Shown one piece after another: positions 38,537 to 46,102 of a stretch of DNA of 64,000 bases (within the stretch, counting starts at the first letter, position 1; every line of letters begins with the position of its first letter). Both the position numbers and the translations under genes were made by a program. The notes beneath the pieces were generated by a model. The model did not search any database and was not told the DNA's origin. It saw nothing but the letters and a program-made list of their open reading frames with translations. Source of the stretch: Flavobacterium sp. (GTDB taxonomy: Bacteria > Bacteroidota > Bacteroidia > Flavobacteriales > Flavobacteriaceae); contig NZ_JAIXTJ010000020.1 in NCBI RefSeq assembly GCF_027483985.1, positions 205,842-269,841 on the forward strand. Direction: 5' to 3'.

Positions 38537-40495
38537 ATGAAAAGAATTTTACTTTTAATTGCATTTGCCATTTTAGGAACTAACGGAATGGCACAAGCAC
38601 CAACGAACGGATTGATAGCTTATTATGGATTTGAAGGCAATGCATCAAGCCATAATCAATTACATGATCTGACAAATATGACAGCTACAGCAGTAACCTA
38701 CGTTTCTGGCGGAAATGGAACTGGTCAAGCAGCGAGTTTCAACAATTCTGGTTTAAAAACCGTATCTATTGCTCCTCAAATTACAAACGAATTTACTTTA
38801 TCCTTTTGGCAGTATAATTCAGCCTCACAAGTTCAACCTTACGCCACAAGATTTGAGTTGTTTGGTTCTGCTTTTTATAGAAATAATGGTGGAGCAGGAA
38901 GTGCATCGCATGCCAAAATATCTATTTCCAATGGTACTTGGGTTGGACCTAACATGACTGTTGATCTTTCAAATAATACTTGGCAACATATAGCGGTAAG
39001 ATATGATACAAGTGGCGGTTTTAGTATTTTTGTAAATGGAATCCTTGATGCAACACTTAGTCAATATGTTACTTTTGCTAACTTAATAAAATACAATACT
39101 ATTTTTTCAATTGGTGGCGGAGCCGATATTCCAACAGGAAATTTTTTAGCAAATAAAGCTTTTACGGGCTATATTGACGAGGTTTATGTGTATAACAGAG
39201 CTTTAAACAGTGCAGAAATTAATCAAGTTAAAAATGCTTATGGTGCAGCTGTAACACCACCAGTTATTTCAGCTGTTTCACATTTGCCATCAAGTAATTC
39301 GACTACTGTTGCTTATTCGTTGAATGCTAATAATAGTGCAACAACATCTATAGTGAAATATGGCACAAATGCAGATTATGGACAAACGGGAGTTTTTCCA
39401 AATCAAGTTAACGGACTTTCAGCTTCAGGAAATACAACAAATCCTGGTAGTGCTTTTTTACCTAATTTAACACCAAACACTTTCTACTACTACCAAATTA
39501 TCGCAACAAATTCAGGTGGATCAACAACTTCTACTGTTGGAACATTTACAACAACTGCCTCAGGTGGTGGATTAGCAGGTGACTTATTGGCCTATTATAG
39601 TTTTGAAAACAATAATAATAGTTATGATAATGTTCATAATTTAACAAATTCGGCAACTCCAAATCCAACATTTAGTGCGGGAAAATTCGGTCAAGGTAGT
39701 GATTTTGGAACCGGTGGTGGCGCATTAACCAACACAAGTATGAGTCCAGTGTTTAATGTTCAGAATTATACCATTGCATTTTGGGAAAAAAGAACAGTAA
39801 ATACTATTCTATATAGCACTTCATTCGAATTGTACGGATCACATTATATGCGTGTCACTGGCGCTAATATGTCGGCTGGATACCGAATTATGTCTAATGG
39901 TATCTTTGAAAATGCTGGAATGCCGGCAACAACATATATGGATACTTGGACACACTATGCATTTGTTTTTGGACCAACTAATTTAGCCAATCCATCAGGA
40001 CCTAAAAACATGAAATGCTATGTAAATGGTATTTTGGTTGGTTCTTCAATGGGAAATTATGCAAGCACAGAAGCTTTACACAAATTTAACAGTATAATTT
40101 CAATAGGAAATGGTACTAATACCGATGGAACTATTAACGTTTCAAAAGCATATACTGGACTTTTAGATGAATTTTATATTTACAACAGAGCTCTTTCTGC
40201 TAACGATATTGGATTTTTGATGAATAACTCTGCTGGAGTAAGTATGCTTTCTAACAATGACTTTGCAAAAAACAACTTAAAAGCAACTATTTACCCAAAT
40301 CCAGCTTCAACTAATTTTACTATTGAAATGGAAAACGAGGTAAACTCGGTTGAGATCTATTCTCTTCAAGGTCAAAAAGTATTGATTTCTACTTCAAAAG
40401 ATGTCAATGTTTCTAGTTTATCTGCAGGAATGTATTTAGTTCGAATTGAAGATTCTAATAACGCAGTTTCAACTCAAAAATTAGTAATAAAATAA
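38537..40495 (+). CDS. Secreted LamG-domain protein with T9SS sorting domain (copy 1)
   Basis: The 652-residue protein has a signal peptide ending at GTNGMAQ. A LamG/concanavalin-like domain follows (about 22-235, starting GLIAYYGFEGNA and ending DEVYVYNRALNSAEI), then a fibronectin-III-like stretch (about 240-338, NLTPNTFYYYQI), a second LamG domain (about 345-560), and a type A C-terminal sorting domain (IYPNPASTNFTIEMENEV to the final KLVIK). It is therefore exported by the type IX system to the cell surface or medium. LamG domains usually bind glycans or proteins; no enzymatic domain is seen. It is paralogous to the next two LamG proteins, and its sorting domain is nearly identical to copy 2. 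Confidence 0.9.
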   Translation: MKRILLLIAFAILGTNGMAQAPTNGLIAYYGFEGNASSHNQLHDLTNMTATAVTYVSGGNGTGQAASFNNSGLKTVSIAPQITNEFTLSFWQYNSASQVQPYATRFELFGSAFYRNNGGAGSASHAKISISNGTWVGPNMTVDLSNNTWQHIAVRYDTSGGFSIFVNGILDATLSQYVTFANLIKYNTIFSIGGGADIPTGNFLANKAFTGYIDEVYVYNRALNSAEINQVKNAYGAAVTPPVISAVSHLPSSNSTTVAYSLNANNSATTSIVKYGTNADYGQTGVFPNQVNGLSASGNTTNPGSAFLPNLTPNTFYYYQIIATNSGGSTTSTVGTFTTTASGGGLAGDLLAYYSFENNNNSYDNVHNLTNSATPNPTFSAGKFGQGSDFGTGGGALTNTSMSPVFNVQNYTIAFWEKRTVNTILYSTSFELYGSHYMRVTGANMSAGYRIMSNGIFENAGMPATTYMDTWTHYAFVFGPTNLANPSGPKNMKCYVNGILVGSSMGNYASTEALHKFNSIISIGNGTNTDGTINVSKAYTGLLDEFYIYNRALSANDIGFLMNNSAGVSMLSNNDFAKNNLKATIYPNPASTNFTIEMENEVNSVEIYSLQGQKVLISTSKDVNVSSLSAGMYLVRIEDSNNAVSTQKLVIK

Positions 40496-40497
40496 AG

Positions 40498-40584
40498 ATG
40501 AAAAAAATAGCTCATTATCGCTTGGAGATTACGTTAACGCTCACCTATGCATTAATTTTTTTATTGATTTTTTATAGTTTTTAA
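40498..40584 (+). CDS. Membrane micropeptide of 28 residues, RLEITL family (copy 1)
   Basis: A tiny frame begins 2 bases after the LamG 1 stop codon. It encodes a basic start (MKKIAHYRLEITL) and a hydrophobic membrane-spanning end (YALIFLLIFYSF). The same HxRLEITL block followed by a hydrophobic helix occurs in the micropeptide after LamG gene 3, in an equivalent position on the other strand. Two independent copies with conserved sequence and coupling to the stop codon argue that it is translated. The function is unknown; possible roles are a signal to the nearby kinases or a membrane regulator. A terminator follows at 40611. Confidence 0.6.
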   Translation: MKKIAHYRLEITLTLTYALIFLLIFYSF

Positions 40585-40610
40585 ATCTCTTTTAAGTTAA
40601 TGTAAATTAA

Positions 40611-40642
40611 CCGTCACTTTACTCTTGAAGTGGCGGTTTTTT
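40611..40642 (+). terminator. Terminator after LamG gene 1 and its micropeptide
   Basis: The stem CCGTCACTT/AAGTGGCGG (one G-U pair) is followed by TTTTTT. It lies after, not before, the micropeptide frame, so the frame is in the same transcript as LamG 1. Confidence 0.88.
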
Positions 40643-40658
40643 GTTTTATGAAAAAAGC

Positions 40659-40709
40659 TTTATGAAAATCAATTTGCAATTCGTGAAAGAAAATCTTCGT
40701 TTCGTGAAA
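40659..40709 (+). promoter_or_regulatory. Three 9-bp direct repeats with 21-bp period upstream of LamG gene 2 (putative LytTR sites)
   Basis: TTTATGAAA (40659), TTCGTGAAA (40680) and TTCGTGAAA (40701) begin exactly 21 bases apart. The -7-like TAGACTTTTG starts at 40736, again 27 bases past the last repeat, and the ATG follows at 40770. The layout matches the LamG 1 promoter base for base in spacing. Confidence 0.75.
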
Positions 40710-40769
40710 TGTTAAAATATAAGTCTGCTCATTTATAGACTTTTGTCACTGAATTTAAACTATGTATTT

Positions 40770-42638
40770 ATGAAAAAAATATTACTTCTTATTACAATCG
40801 CTTTTATAGCAATAAAAGGATTAGCTCAAGCACCAACAACAGGATTGGTAGCTTATTATAACTTCCAAAATACTTTGAATAGTAATTCTGCATCACATAG
40901 TTTTACAAATGCAGGAACTAGTAACATTTCTTATACAACAGGAAAAGATGGTCAAGGTGCTGGTTTTAACGGAAGCGCAGCTCTTATGAATGCTACAATG
41001 ACAAGCTCAATAACATCACAAGCCAAATATACAATTGCATGGTGGGAATTTAGACCTACAAGCACACCGTCCAACTATTCAACTTCTTTTGAATTGGGAG
41101 AAACTAACTATTACAGAGCAACAATCTCGTCAGGATGTTATGCGCCAACGTATTATCCTAATAGATATGAATTTGGTTTGTTAGACGGCCCAGCCTACAG
41201 ATGTCTTACTTTACAAGAACAAGCGACTTTGGCTGGCTCTTGGGTACATCACGCAGTTGTTCACAACGGAACTTCGGTTAGTTATTATTTAAATGGAGCT
41301 TTGAATATTAACACCTGGCTTTTAAATTACTCTGGTTTAAATTTAGCAACAAATAATTTTACTTTTGGCGGAGGAACAAATGGTGGTGCTATTAATAGTG
41401 CGAAATATATGAATGGAACATTAGATGAATTATACATCTATAATAGAGCGTTAACAGCATCTGAAATAACATTAGTCAAAGACGCAACTTATACCTACAC
41501 ATTTGAACCTAGTATTTCTAACATTAGCTCAACTCCAACACCAAATAATGCAACTATAAATTATTCTATAAATGCAAATGGATTTGCAACAACATCTATA
41601 ATAAAATATGGAACATCCGCAAGCGCTTTGACAAATCAAATAACAGGCGGAACTGCTGTAGGAACATCGGCAACTCCATTAAATTCAACACTTCCAAGTT
41701 TAACTCCAAATACAACCTATTATTTTCAAATTGAGGCTACAAACTCTGTTGGAACTTCTACAAGCACAACACAGAGTTTTACAACACCACAAATACCAAC
41801 GCTTATCACAGAATACAACTTTAACAACACTTATAATAACGTTTTAGGAAACGCACCTTTCACCTCAAATTCAGGAACTGCTTTTACTAGCGATAGAAAC
41901 GGTTCGCCTAATAGTGCATTATACATTAACAATACAGGAACAACATCAACTATTTTAGGATTACCATATGGAAATAGTGCAAGAACAGTTTCTGTATGGA
42001 TAAAAATGGCAGTACTTAATCCCTTTGGTTTCAATTTTATATATAACTATGGAAATTCTACAAATTATTATGGAACTTATTTTAATAATTCTAATTTATA
42101 TCACTTTCAAAACGGTAGTAGTCATTTTGTAGCTAATACAACCTCTCTAAACACTTGGATTCATTATGTATTTACATACGATGGTACTGTTTCTAAAATC
42201 TATAAAAACGGAGCTTTATTAGGTACAAATACGATTGCATTTAACACTTTAAATAATGGGAATTTATTCCGTTTAGGTTTAACCGAAAGTGGAGGTGTAA
42301 ATTATTTTAATGGTACAGTTGATGACCTTAAAATATATAATTATGCTATTTCAGATGCTGATGTTACAAGTTTATTTTCAAACAATATTTTAGCATCCGA
42401 AAATTTCACATCTCAAAACCTAAAAGCAACAATCTATCCAAATCCAACTTCAGATAATTTCTCAATTGAAATGGAAAACGAAGTAAAATCAGTAGAAATT
42501 TATTCGATTCAAGGTCACAAAGTATTGACTTCTAATACAAAAGATATGAATGTTTCTAATTTATCAAAAGGAATGTATTTGGTAAAAATCGAAGATTCAA
42601 ATAATGCAGTTTCAACACAAAAATTAATTATTAAGTAA
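40770..42638 (+). CDS. Secreted LamG-domain protein with T9SS sorting domain (copy 2)
   Basis: Starting at MKKILLL (40770), which follows the promoter at a normal distance, the protein has 622 residues. The signal peptide ends at GLAQ. LamG domain 1 covers about 22-230 (GLVAYYNFQNTL to DELYIYNRALTASEI), the fibronectin-III-like linker about 235-330, LamG domain 2 about 340-540, and a type A sorting domain follows (IYPNPTSDNFSIEMENEV to KLIIK). It has the same architecture as copy 1 and lies in tandem with it. One base after its stop begins the gene for a 106-residue exported protein. Surface binding is likely; the ligand is unknown. Confidence 0.9.
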   Translation: MKKILLLITIAFIAIKGLAQAPTTGLVAYYNFQNTLNSNSASHSFTNAGTSNISYTTGKDGQGAGFNGSAALMNATMTSSITSQAKYTIAWWEFRPTSTPSNYSTSFELGETNYYRATISSGCYAPTYYPNRYEFGLLDGPAYRCLTLQEQATLAGSWVHHAVVHNGTSVSYYLNGALNINTWLLNYSGLNLATNNFTFGGGTNGGAINSAKYMNGTLDELYIYNRALTASEITLVKDATYTYTFEPSISNISSTPTPNNATINYSINANGFATTSIIKYGTSASALTNQITGGTAVGTSATPLNSTLPSLTPNTTYYFQIEATNSVGTSTSTTQSFTTPQIPTLITEYNFNNTYNNVLGNAPFTSNSGTAFTSDRNGSPNSALYINNTGTTSTILGLPYGNSARTVSVWIKMAVLNPFGFNFIYNYGNSTNYYGTYFNNSNLYHFQNGSSHFVANTTSLNTWIHYVFTYDGTVSKIYKNGALLGTNTIAFNTLNNGNLFRLGLTESGGVNYFNGTVDDLKIYNYAISDADVTSLFSNNILASENFTSQNLKATIYPNPTSDNFSIEMENEVKSVEIYSIQGHKVLTSNTKDMNVSNLSKGMYLVKIEDSNNAVSTQKLIIK

Positions 42639-42639
42639 A

Positions 42640-42960
42640 ATGAAAAAAGTAATCCTAATATTATTCCTAGCGTTAAGTTTAATGTCTATGAACACAAATT
42701 CAAACCATTTAAGTCTGAATGAAGAAATTACAATCACTGAAAAATTCGATATCAAAATAAAAAATGATACCGATAATGAAGTAAAAGTGATCAATGCAGG
42801 AAGTGGCGGAAGTTATAGTTTAACTAAAAACGCAACTACCACAATAAAAATGGAAGAAGGCGATAAATTGCACTATTACGAAAAAGGCAAAAAAGGAAAT
42901 CTAATTCTAACAGCCACAAAAGAAATGCACGGAAAAGTGCAACTATTGAGTAAGTTATAA
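42640..42960 (+). CDS. Small exported protein of unknown function
   Basis: I do not recognise a family. The 106-residue product has a signal-peptide-like start (MKKVILILFLALSLMSMN) and a small beta-rich, lysine-rich domain (FDIKIKNDTDNEVKVINAGS, GDKLHYYEKGKKGNLILT). It starts one base after the LamG 2 stop codon, so it is translationally coupled and co-transcribed, and a terminator follows. It occupies the same slot that micropeptides hold behind LamG genes 1 and 3. Confidence 0.7.
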   Translation: MKKVILILFLALSLMSMNTNSNHLSLNEEITITEKFDIKIKNDTDNEVKVINAGSGGSYSLTKNATTTIKMEEGDKLHYYEKGKKGNLILTATKEMHGKVQLLSKL

Positions 42961-42990
42961 AATAAAGTAAGTAGTTTTTTTTAAGAAAAT

Positions 42991-43025
42991 ACCGCTCAAC
43001 AGATTATTTTTTGTTGGCGGTTTTT
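42991..43025 (+). terminator. Terminator after the 106-residue protein gene
   Basis: The stem ACCGC-CAACA/TGTTGGCGGT with one bulged base is followed by TTTTT. It separates the LamG 2 unit from the regulator-kinase pair downstream. Confidence 0.85.
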
Positions 43026-43067
43026 CGATTGAAATAAATTCTTAAATTGTCAAACCAAAACCAACCA

Positions 43068-43826
43068 ATGAACACAATTAAAGCACTTATTGTAGATGAT
43101 GAACTCAATGCCAGATCATTACTACGAAATTTTATAGAAGATCATTGTCCAGAAATACAAATTATAGCTGATGCGGAAGACGTAAAATCGGCAGTGAAAA
43201 TCATTAATAAAAATCATATTGATTTGGTATTTTTAGATGTTGAAATGCCTAACGAAAATGGTTTTGCGCTGTTCGATTACTTCAACAAACCCACATTTGA
43301 AACTATCTTTTGCACCGCTTATTCGCAATATGCTATCAAAGCTTTTGAAGTTTCGGCAGTGGATTATATCCTTAAACCCATTGGAATTTCCAAACTAAAA
43401 GAAGCGGTAGAAAAAGTCTATGAAAAACTTAATAGAAATCTGCAGCCGACTAATATGGATGTGCTACGAGAAAATCTGGCAGAAAATAAAATCAAAAAAA
43501 TTGGCGTTCATATTGGTGACGGAATTGTTTTTATGGACTTAAACGATATTCTATATTTTGAAGCCGATGGATCGTACACCACAATCCATCACAAAAACGG
43601 AAAAGATTTGGCAGTAAAAAAAATCAAACATTTTGAGGATTTACTTTCGTCAGACACTCGTTTTTTTCGAATACATCGTTCTTATTATGTCAACATTACT
43701 TTGATAAAAAAATACAGCAAAAAAGACGGATTATCTGTAACTTATGATGATAAAATTTTGCTTCCTATTTCGAGAGAGAAGAAAGAAGAATTTGAAGAAT
43801 TTATGCAACTAAATAACATTTTATAA
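43068..43826 (+). CDS. LytTR-family response regulator (copy 1)
   Basis: From the ATG at 43068 the protein has 252 residues. The receiver domain (about 1-120) has the acidic pair in LIVDDE, phospho-acceptor Asp57 in LVFLDVEMPNENGF, and Lys in YILKPIG. The C-terminal LytTR DNA-binding domain (about 150-250) is recognisable from ILYFEADGSYTTIHHKNGK and FFRIHRSYYVNITLIKKYSKKDG. LytTR proteins bind 9-bp direct repeats spaced by about 12 bases. It ends directly before the kinase gene, with adjacent stop and start, and is about 65% identical by eye to copy 2. Confidence 0.93.
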   Translation: MNTIKALIVDDELNARSLLRNFIEDHCPEIQIIADAEDVKSAVKIINKNHIDLVFLDVEMPNENGFALFDYFNKPTFETIFCTAYSQYAIKAFEVSAVDYILKPIGISKLKEAVEKVYEKLNRNLQPTNMDVLRENLAENKIKKIGVHIGDGIVFMDLNDILYFEADGSYTTIHHKNGKDLAVKKIKHFEDLLSSDTRFFRIHRSYYVNITLIKKYSKKDGLSVTYDDKILLPISREKKEEFEEFMQLNNIL

Positions 43827-45950
43827 ATGCGTTTAAAGAAAATCTTATTTCTAAGTTTATTTGTTTTGGGCAACTTCATTTTTGCTCAAAACACTACTGA
43901 CTTAAAATCGAAACTTGATAATTACAAAAAAAGTGACACTACAAGATGTTATTTATTAGACCAAAATATTGAAGAGGAAAACGACCATAATATTTGGATA
44001 AAATACAATCAAGAATTAAAGAAAATAGCTCAAGAAAAAATCAAATCAGAAAGCAATCTTGTTTTAAAGAAAACTTATACTAAGTACTTAAGTATTGCTT
44101 TTAACAACGAAGGCGCATTTTATATTTATAACGAAGAGTTTGAAAAAGCAATTCAATTCTATAGAAAATCATTACAAATTACTACCAAAATAAATTACGA
44201 TTACGGTAGCGCTTTAGCTCTTCAAAATATTGGAACGGCGTTTGACTATTTAGGAAAATTAGACAGTACATTGGTTTATATGCAAAAAGCCTATGTGTAT
44301 GCAAAACGATCTAAAAACCAATCCAATTTGGCTTATATTTTAACCGATTTAGGATTTGTACATAACAACTTAGGAAACAATGCTCTTGCCATAAAATATA
44401 ATCTTGAAGCGTTACCATTATTTGAAAAAATGGGTGATTTAGATGGTTTGGAGCGCACCTATTTTGCATTAGGAAGAATTTTTGACAATCAAAATGACTA
44501 CAAATCAAGTACTTCTTATTATGAAAAATGCTTGCAAATTGATAAAAAAACCAACAATAATGAACGTTTGATTTTAATATTAAACAGTTTAGCTGCAACA
44601 AATATTAAAGAGCACAAATTAGATAATGCTTTACAATTCAACAATCAAGCATTTAAAATTGCCTCAAAATTAAATAATGTTGATCTTATTGCTGCTTCCT
44701 TTAAAAATTATGGAGATATCTATTTTGAAAAACAAAATTTCTTAGAAGCAAACAATAACTATAGTAAAGCTTATGAAATATACAAAAAACTGAACAGTGA
44801 TACTTTTATTTCAAAAACCGCAATCAAAATTGCAACTTCATACTACAAATTAAACCAACTTGATAAAGCAGAAGAATATGGTTTACTAGGTTATAATTTA
44901 ACTAAAAAAACCAATTATAAATCAGATCAAAAAGATGCAGCGGAAATTTTAAGCGATATTTATTCAAAAAATAACGATTATAAAAACGCTTTTAATTTCA
45001 AGAAAATAGCTTCTGATATAGGTGAAAAAATTTATTTTGATGAAAGTAAAGACATTGCCTTAAAAGCCACTTACCAATATGAAACCGAAAAAAAAGAAGC
45101 TAAAATCAAAGAATTAAACCAGAAAAAGAAAATAGCCGAGCTTCAATCTAACAAGAAAACCATTCTTATCAACAGTTTCATTATTTCCTTTTTAGCATTA
45201 GCCATTCTAGCCTATTTTTTATTCTTCAGATTTAAAGAAAAGAAGAAAAACGAACTTCTCGAAACCAAACTTGCAGAAGCCGAAAAACTACTTGAAGCCG
45301 AAAAGAAAGCAACAGATAGCGAACTAAAAGCTCTGAAAAGTCAAATGAATCCTCATTTTATTTTTAATGCACTCAATAGTATCCAAGAACAATTTATGTA
45401 CGGCGATAAACTGAAAGGCAACGAACAACTGAGCAATTTTACGTATTTAACACGTCAAATTTTAGAAGTTTCTGGCAAAAAACAAATCACCATTGCAACT
45501 GAAATTGATATTTTAACAAAGTATCTCGATTTAGAAAAAATGCGCTTTGCCAAAGATTTTGAATACACCATTTCAACTTCCGAAGCAATTGATGAAGATT
45601 ATCATAAATTACCACCAATGTTACTGCAACCTTTTATAGAAAACAGTATCAAACACGGATTGATGCACAAAAAAGGATTGAAAACAATTAGCATAGATTT
45701 TGACTTAGATGAAAATGAAGAATACATCATTTGCACCATCATAGATAACGGAATTGGAAGAACAAAATCAGCTGAAATCAAAGCTAAAAATCAAAGTAAA
45801 CATAAATCGTTTTCAACAGAATCCATCGCACAAAGATTAGAATTACTAAACGACAACCATTCTATAAAGCAATTAATTACCTACTCTGATGAGTTAGATA
45901 ATGATGAAATTGTTGGAACAAAAGTCGTAGTTAATATTCCTTTAGGATAA
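43827..45950 (+). CDS. LytS-type sensor kinase with periplasmic TPR domain (copy 1)
   Basis: The 707-residue protein has a signal peptide (KKILFLSLFVLGNFIFAQ). About six TPR-like helical repeats lie between 90 and 410 (SALALQNIGTAFDYLGKLDS, AYILTDLGFVHNNLGNN). One membrane helix (about 446-466) and a coiled coil follow. The LytS-type kinase domain has His510 in MNPHFIFNALNSIQ, with the ATPase part NSIKHGL and DNGIGR. The TPR sensor should face the periplasm and bind a peptide or protein. It is paired with the LytTR regulator just upstream. Its last 207 bases are about 94% identical to those of kinase copy 2, far more than the rest. Confidence 0.92.
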   Translation: MRLKKILFLSLFVLGNFIFAQNTTDLKSKLDNYKKSDTTRCYLLDQNIEEENDHNIWIKYNQELKKIAQEKIKSESNLVLKKTYTKYLSIAFNNEGAFYIYNEEFEKAIQFYRKSLQITTKINYDYGSALALQNIGTAFDYLGKLDSTLVYMQKAYVYAKRSKNQSNLAYILTDLGFVHNNLGNNALAIKYNLEALPLFEKMGDLDGLERTYFALGRIFDNQNDYKSSTSYYEKCLQIDKKTNNNERLILILNSLAATNIKEHKLDNALQFNNQAFKIASKLNNVDLIAASFKNYGDIYFEKQNFLEANNNYSKAYEIYKKLNSDTFISKTAIKIATSYYKLNQLDKAEEYGLLGYNLTKKTNYKSDQKDAAEILSDIYSKNNDYKNAFNFKKIASDIGEKIYFDESKDIALKATYQYETEKKEAKIKELNQKKKIAELQSNKKTILINSFIISFLALAILAYFLFFRFKEKKKNELLETKLAEAEKLLEAEKKATDSELKALKSQMNPHFIFNALNSIQEQFMYGDKLKGNEQLSNFTYLTRQILEVSGKKQITIATEIDILTKYLDLEKMRFAKDFEYTISTSEAIDEDYHKLPPMLLQPFIENSIKHGLMHKKGLKTISIDFDLDENEEYIICTIIDNGIGRTKSAEIKAKNQSKHKSFSTESIAQRLELLNDNHSIKQLITYSDELDNDEIVGTKVVVNIPLG

Positions 45951-45952
45951 AA

Positions 45953-45984
45953 AAAAGTGCAAACTATTGCTAGATTGCACTTTT
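45953..45984. terminator. Bidirectional terminator between kinase 1 and the LamG 3 unit
   Basis: A perfect 10-bp stem AAAAGTGCAA/TTGCACTTTT has A- and T-runs on both sides. It serves kinase 1 (plus) and the micropeptide after LamG 3 (minus). Confidence 0.88.
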
Positions 45985-46008
45985 AAGAAAAAACTAAAAA
46001 CTACTTAC

Positions 46009-46101
46009 TTAACTATTAAAAATCCAAATTCCTACAATTGCCATAATGAAATAGACAAAAAATAAAGTTATTTCTAGTCGGTGTTTAGAAAATAGATTCA
46101 T
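46009..46101 (-). CDS. Membrane micropeptide of 30 residues, RLEITL family (copy 2)
   Basis: This tiny frame starts one base after the LamG 3 stop codon (TAG-T-ATG). The product begins MNLFSKHRLEITLFF and continues into a hydrophobic helix ending IVGIWIFNS. HxRLEITL is shared with the micropeptide behind LamG 1 although the flanking residues differ, which suggests selection on the protein. It lies before the shared terminator, so it is in the LamG 3 mRNA. It is predicted to be a single-span inner-membrane peptide with a basic cytoplasmic end. Function unknown. Confidence 0.6.
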   Translation of the reverse strand: MNLFSKHRLEITLFFVYFIMAIVGIWIFNS

Positions 46102-46102
46102 A

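Noticed and set aside
43047..43067. Upstream TTG start for LytTR regulator 1
   Set aside because: The seven extra residues (LSNQNQP) are unlike receiver N-termini. The ATG at 43068 gives MNTIKALIVDDE, matching the paralogue start.
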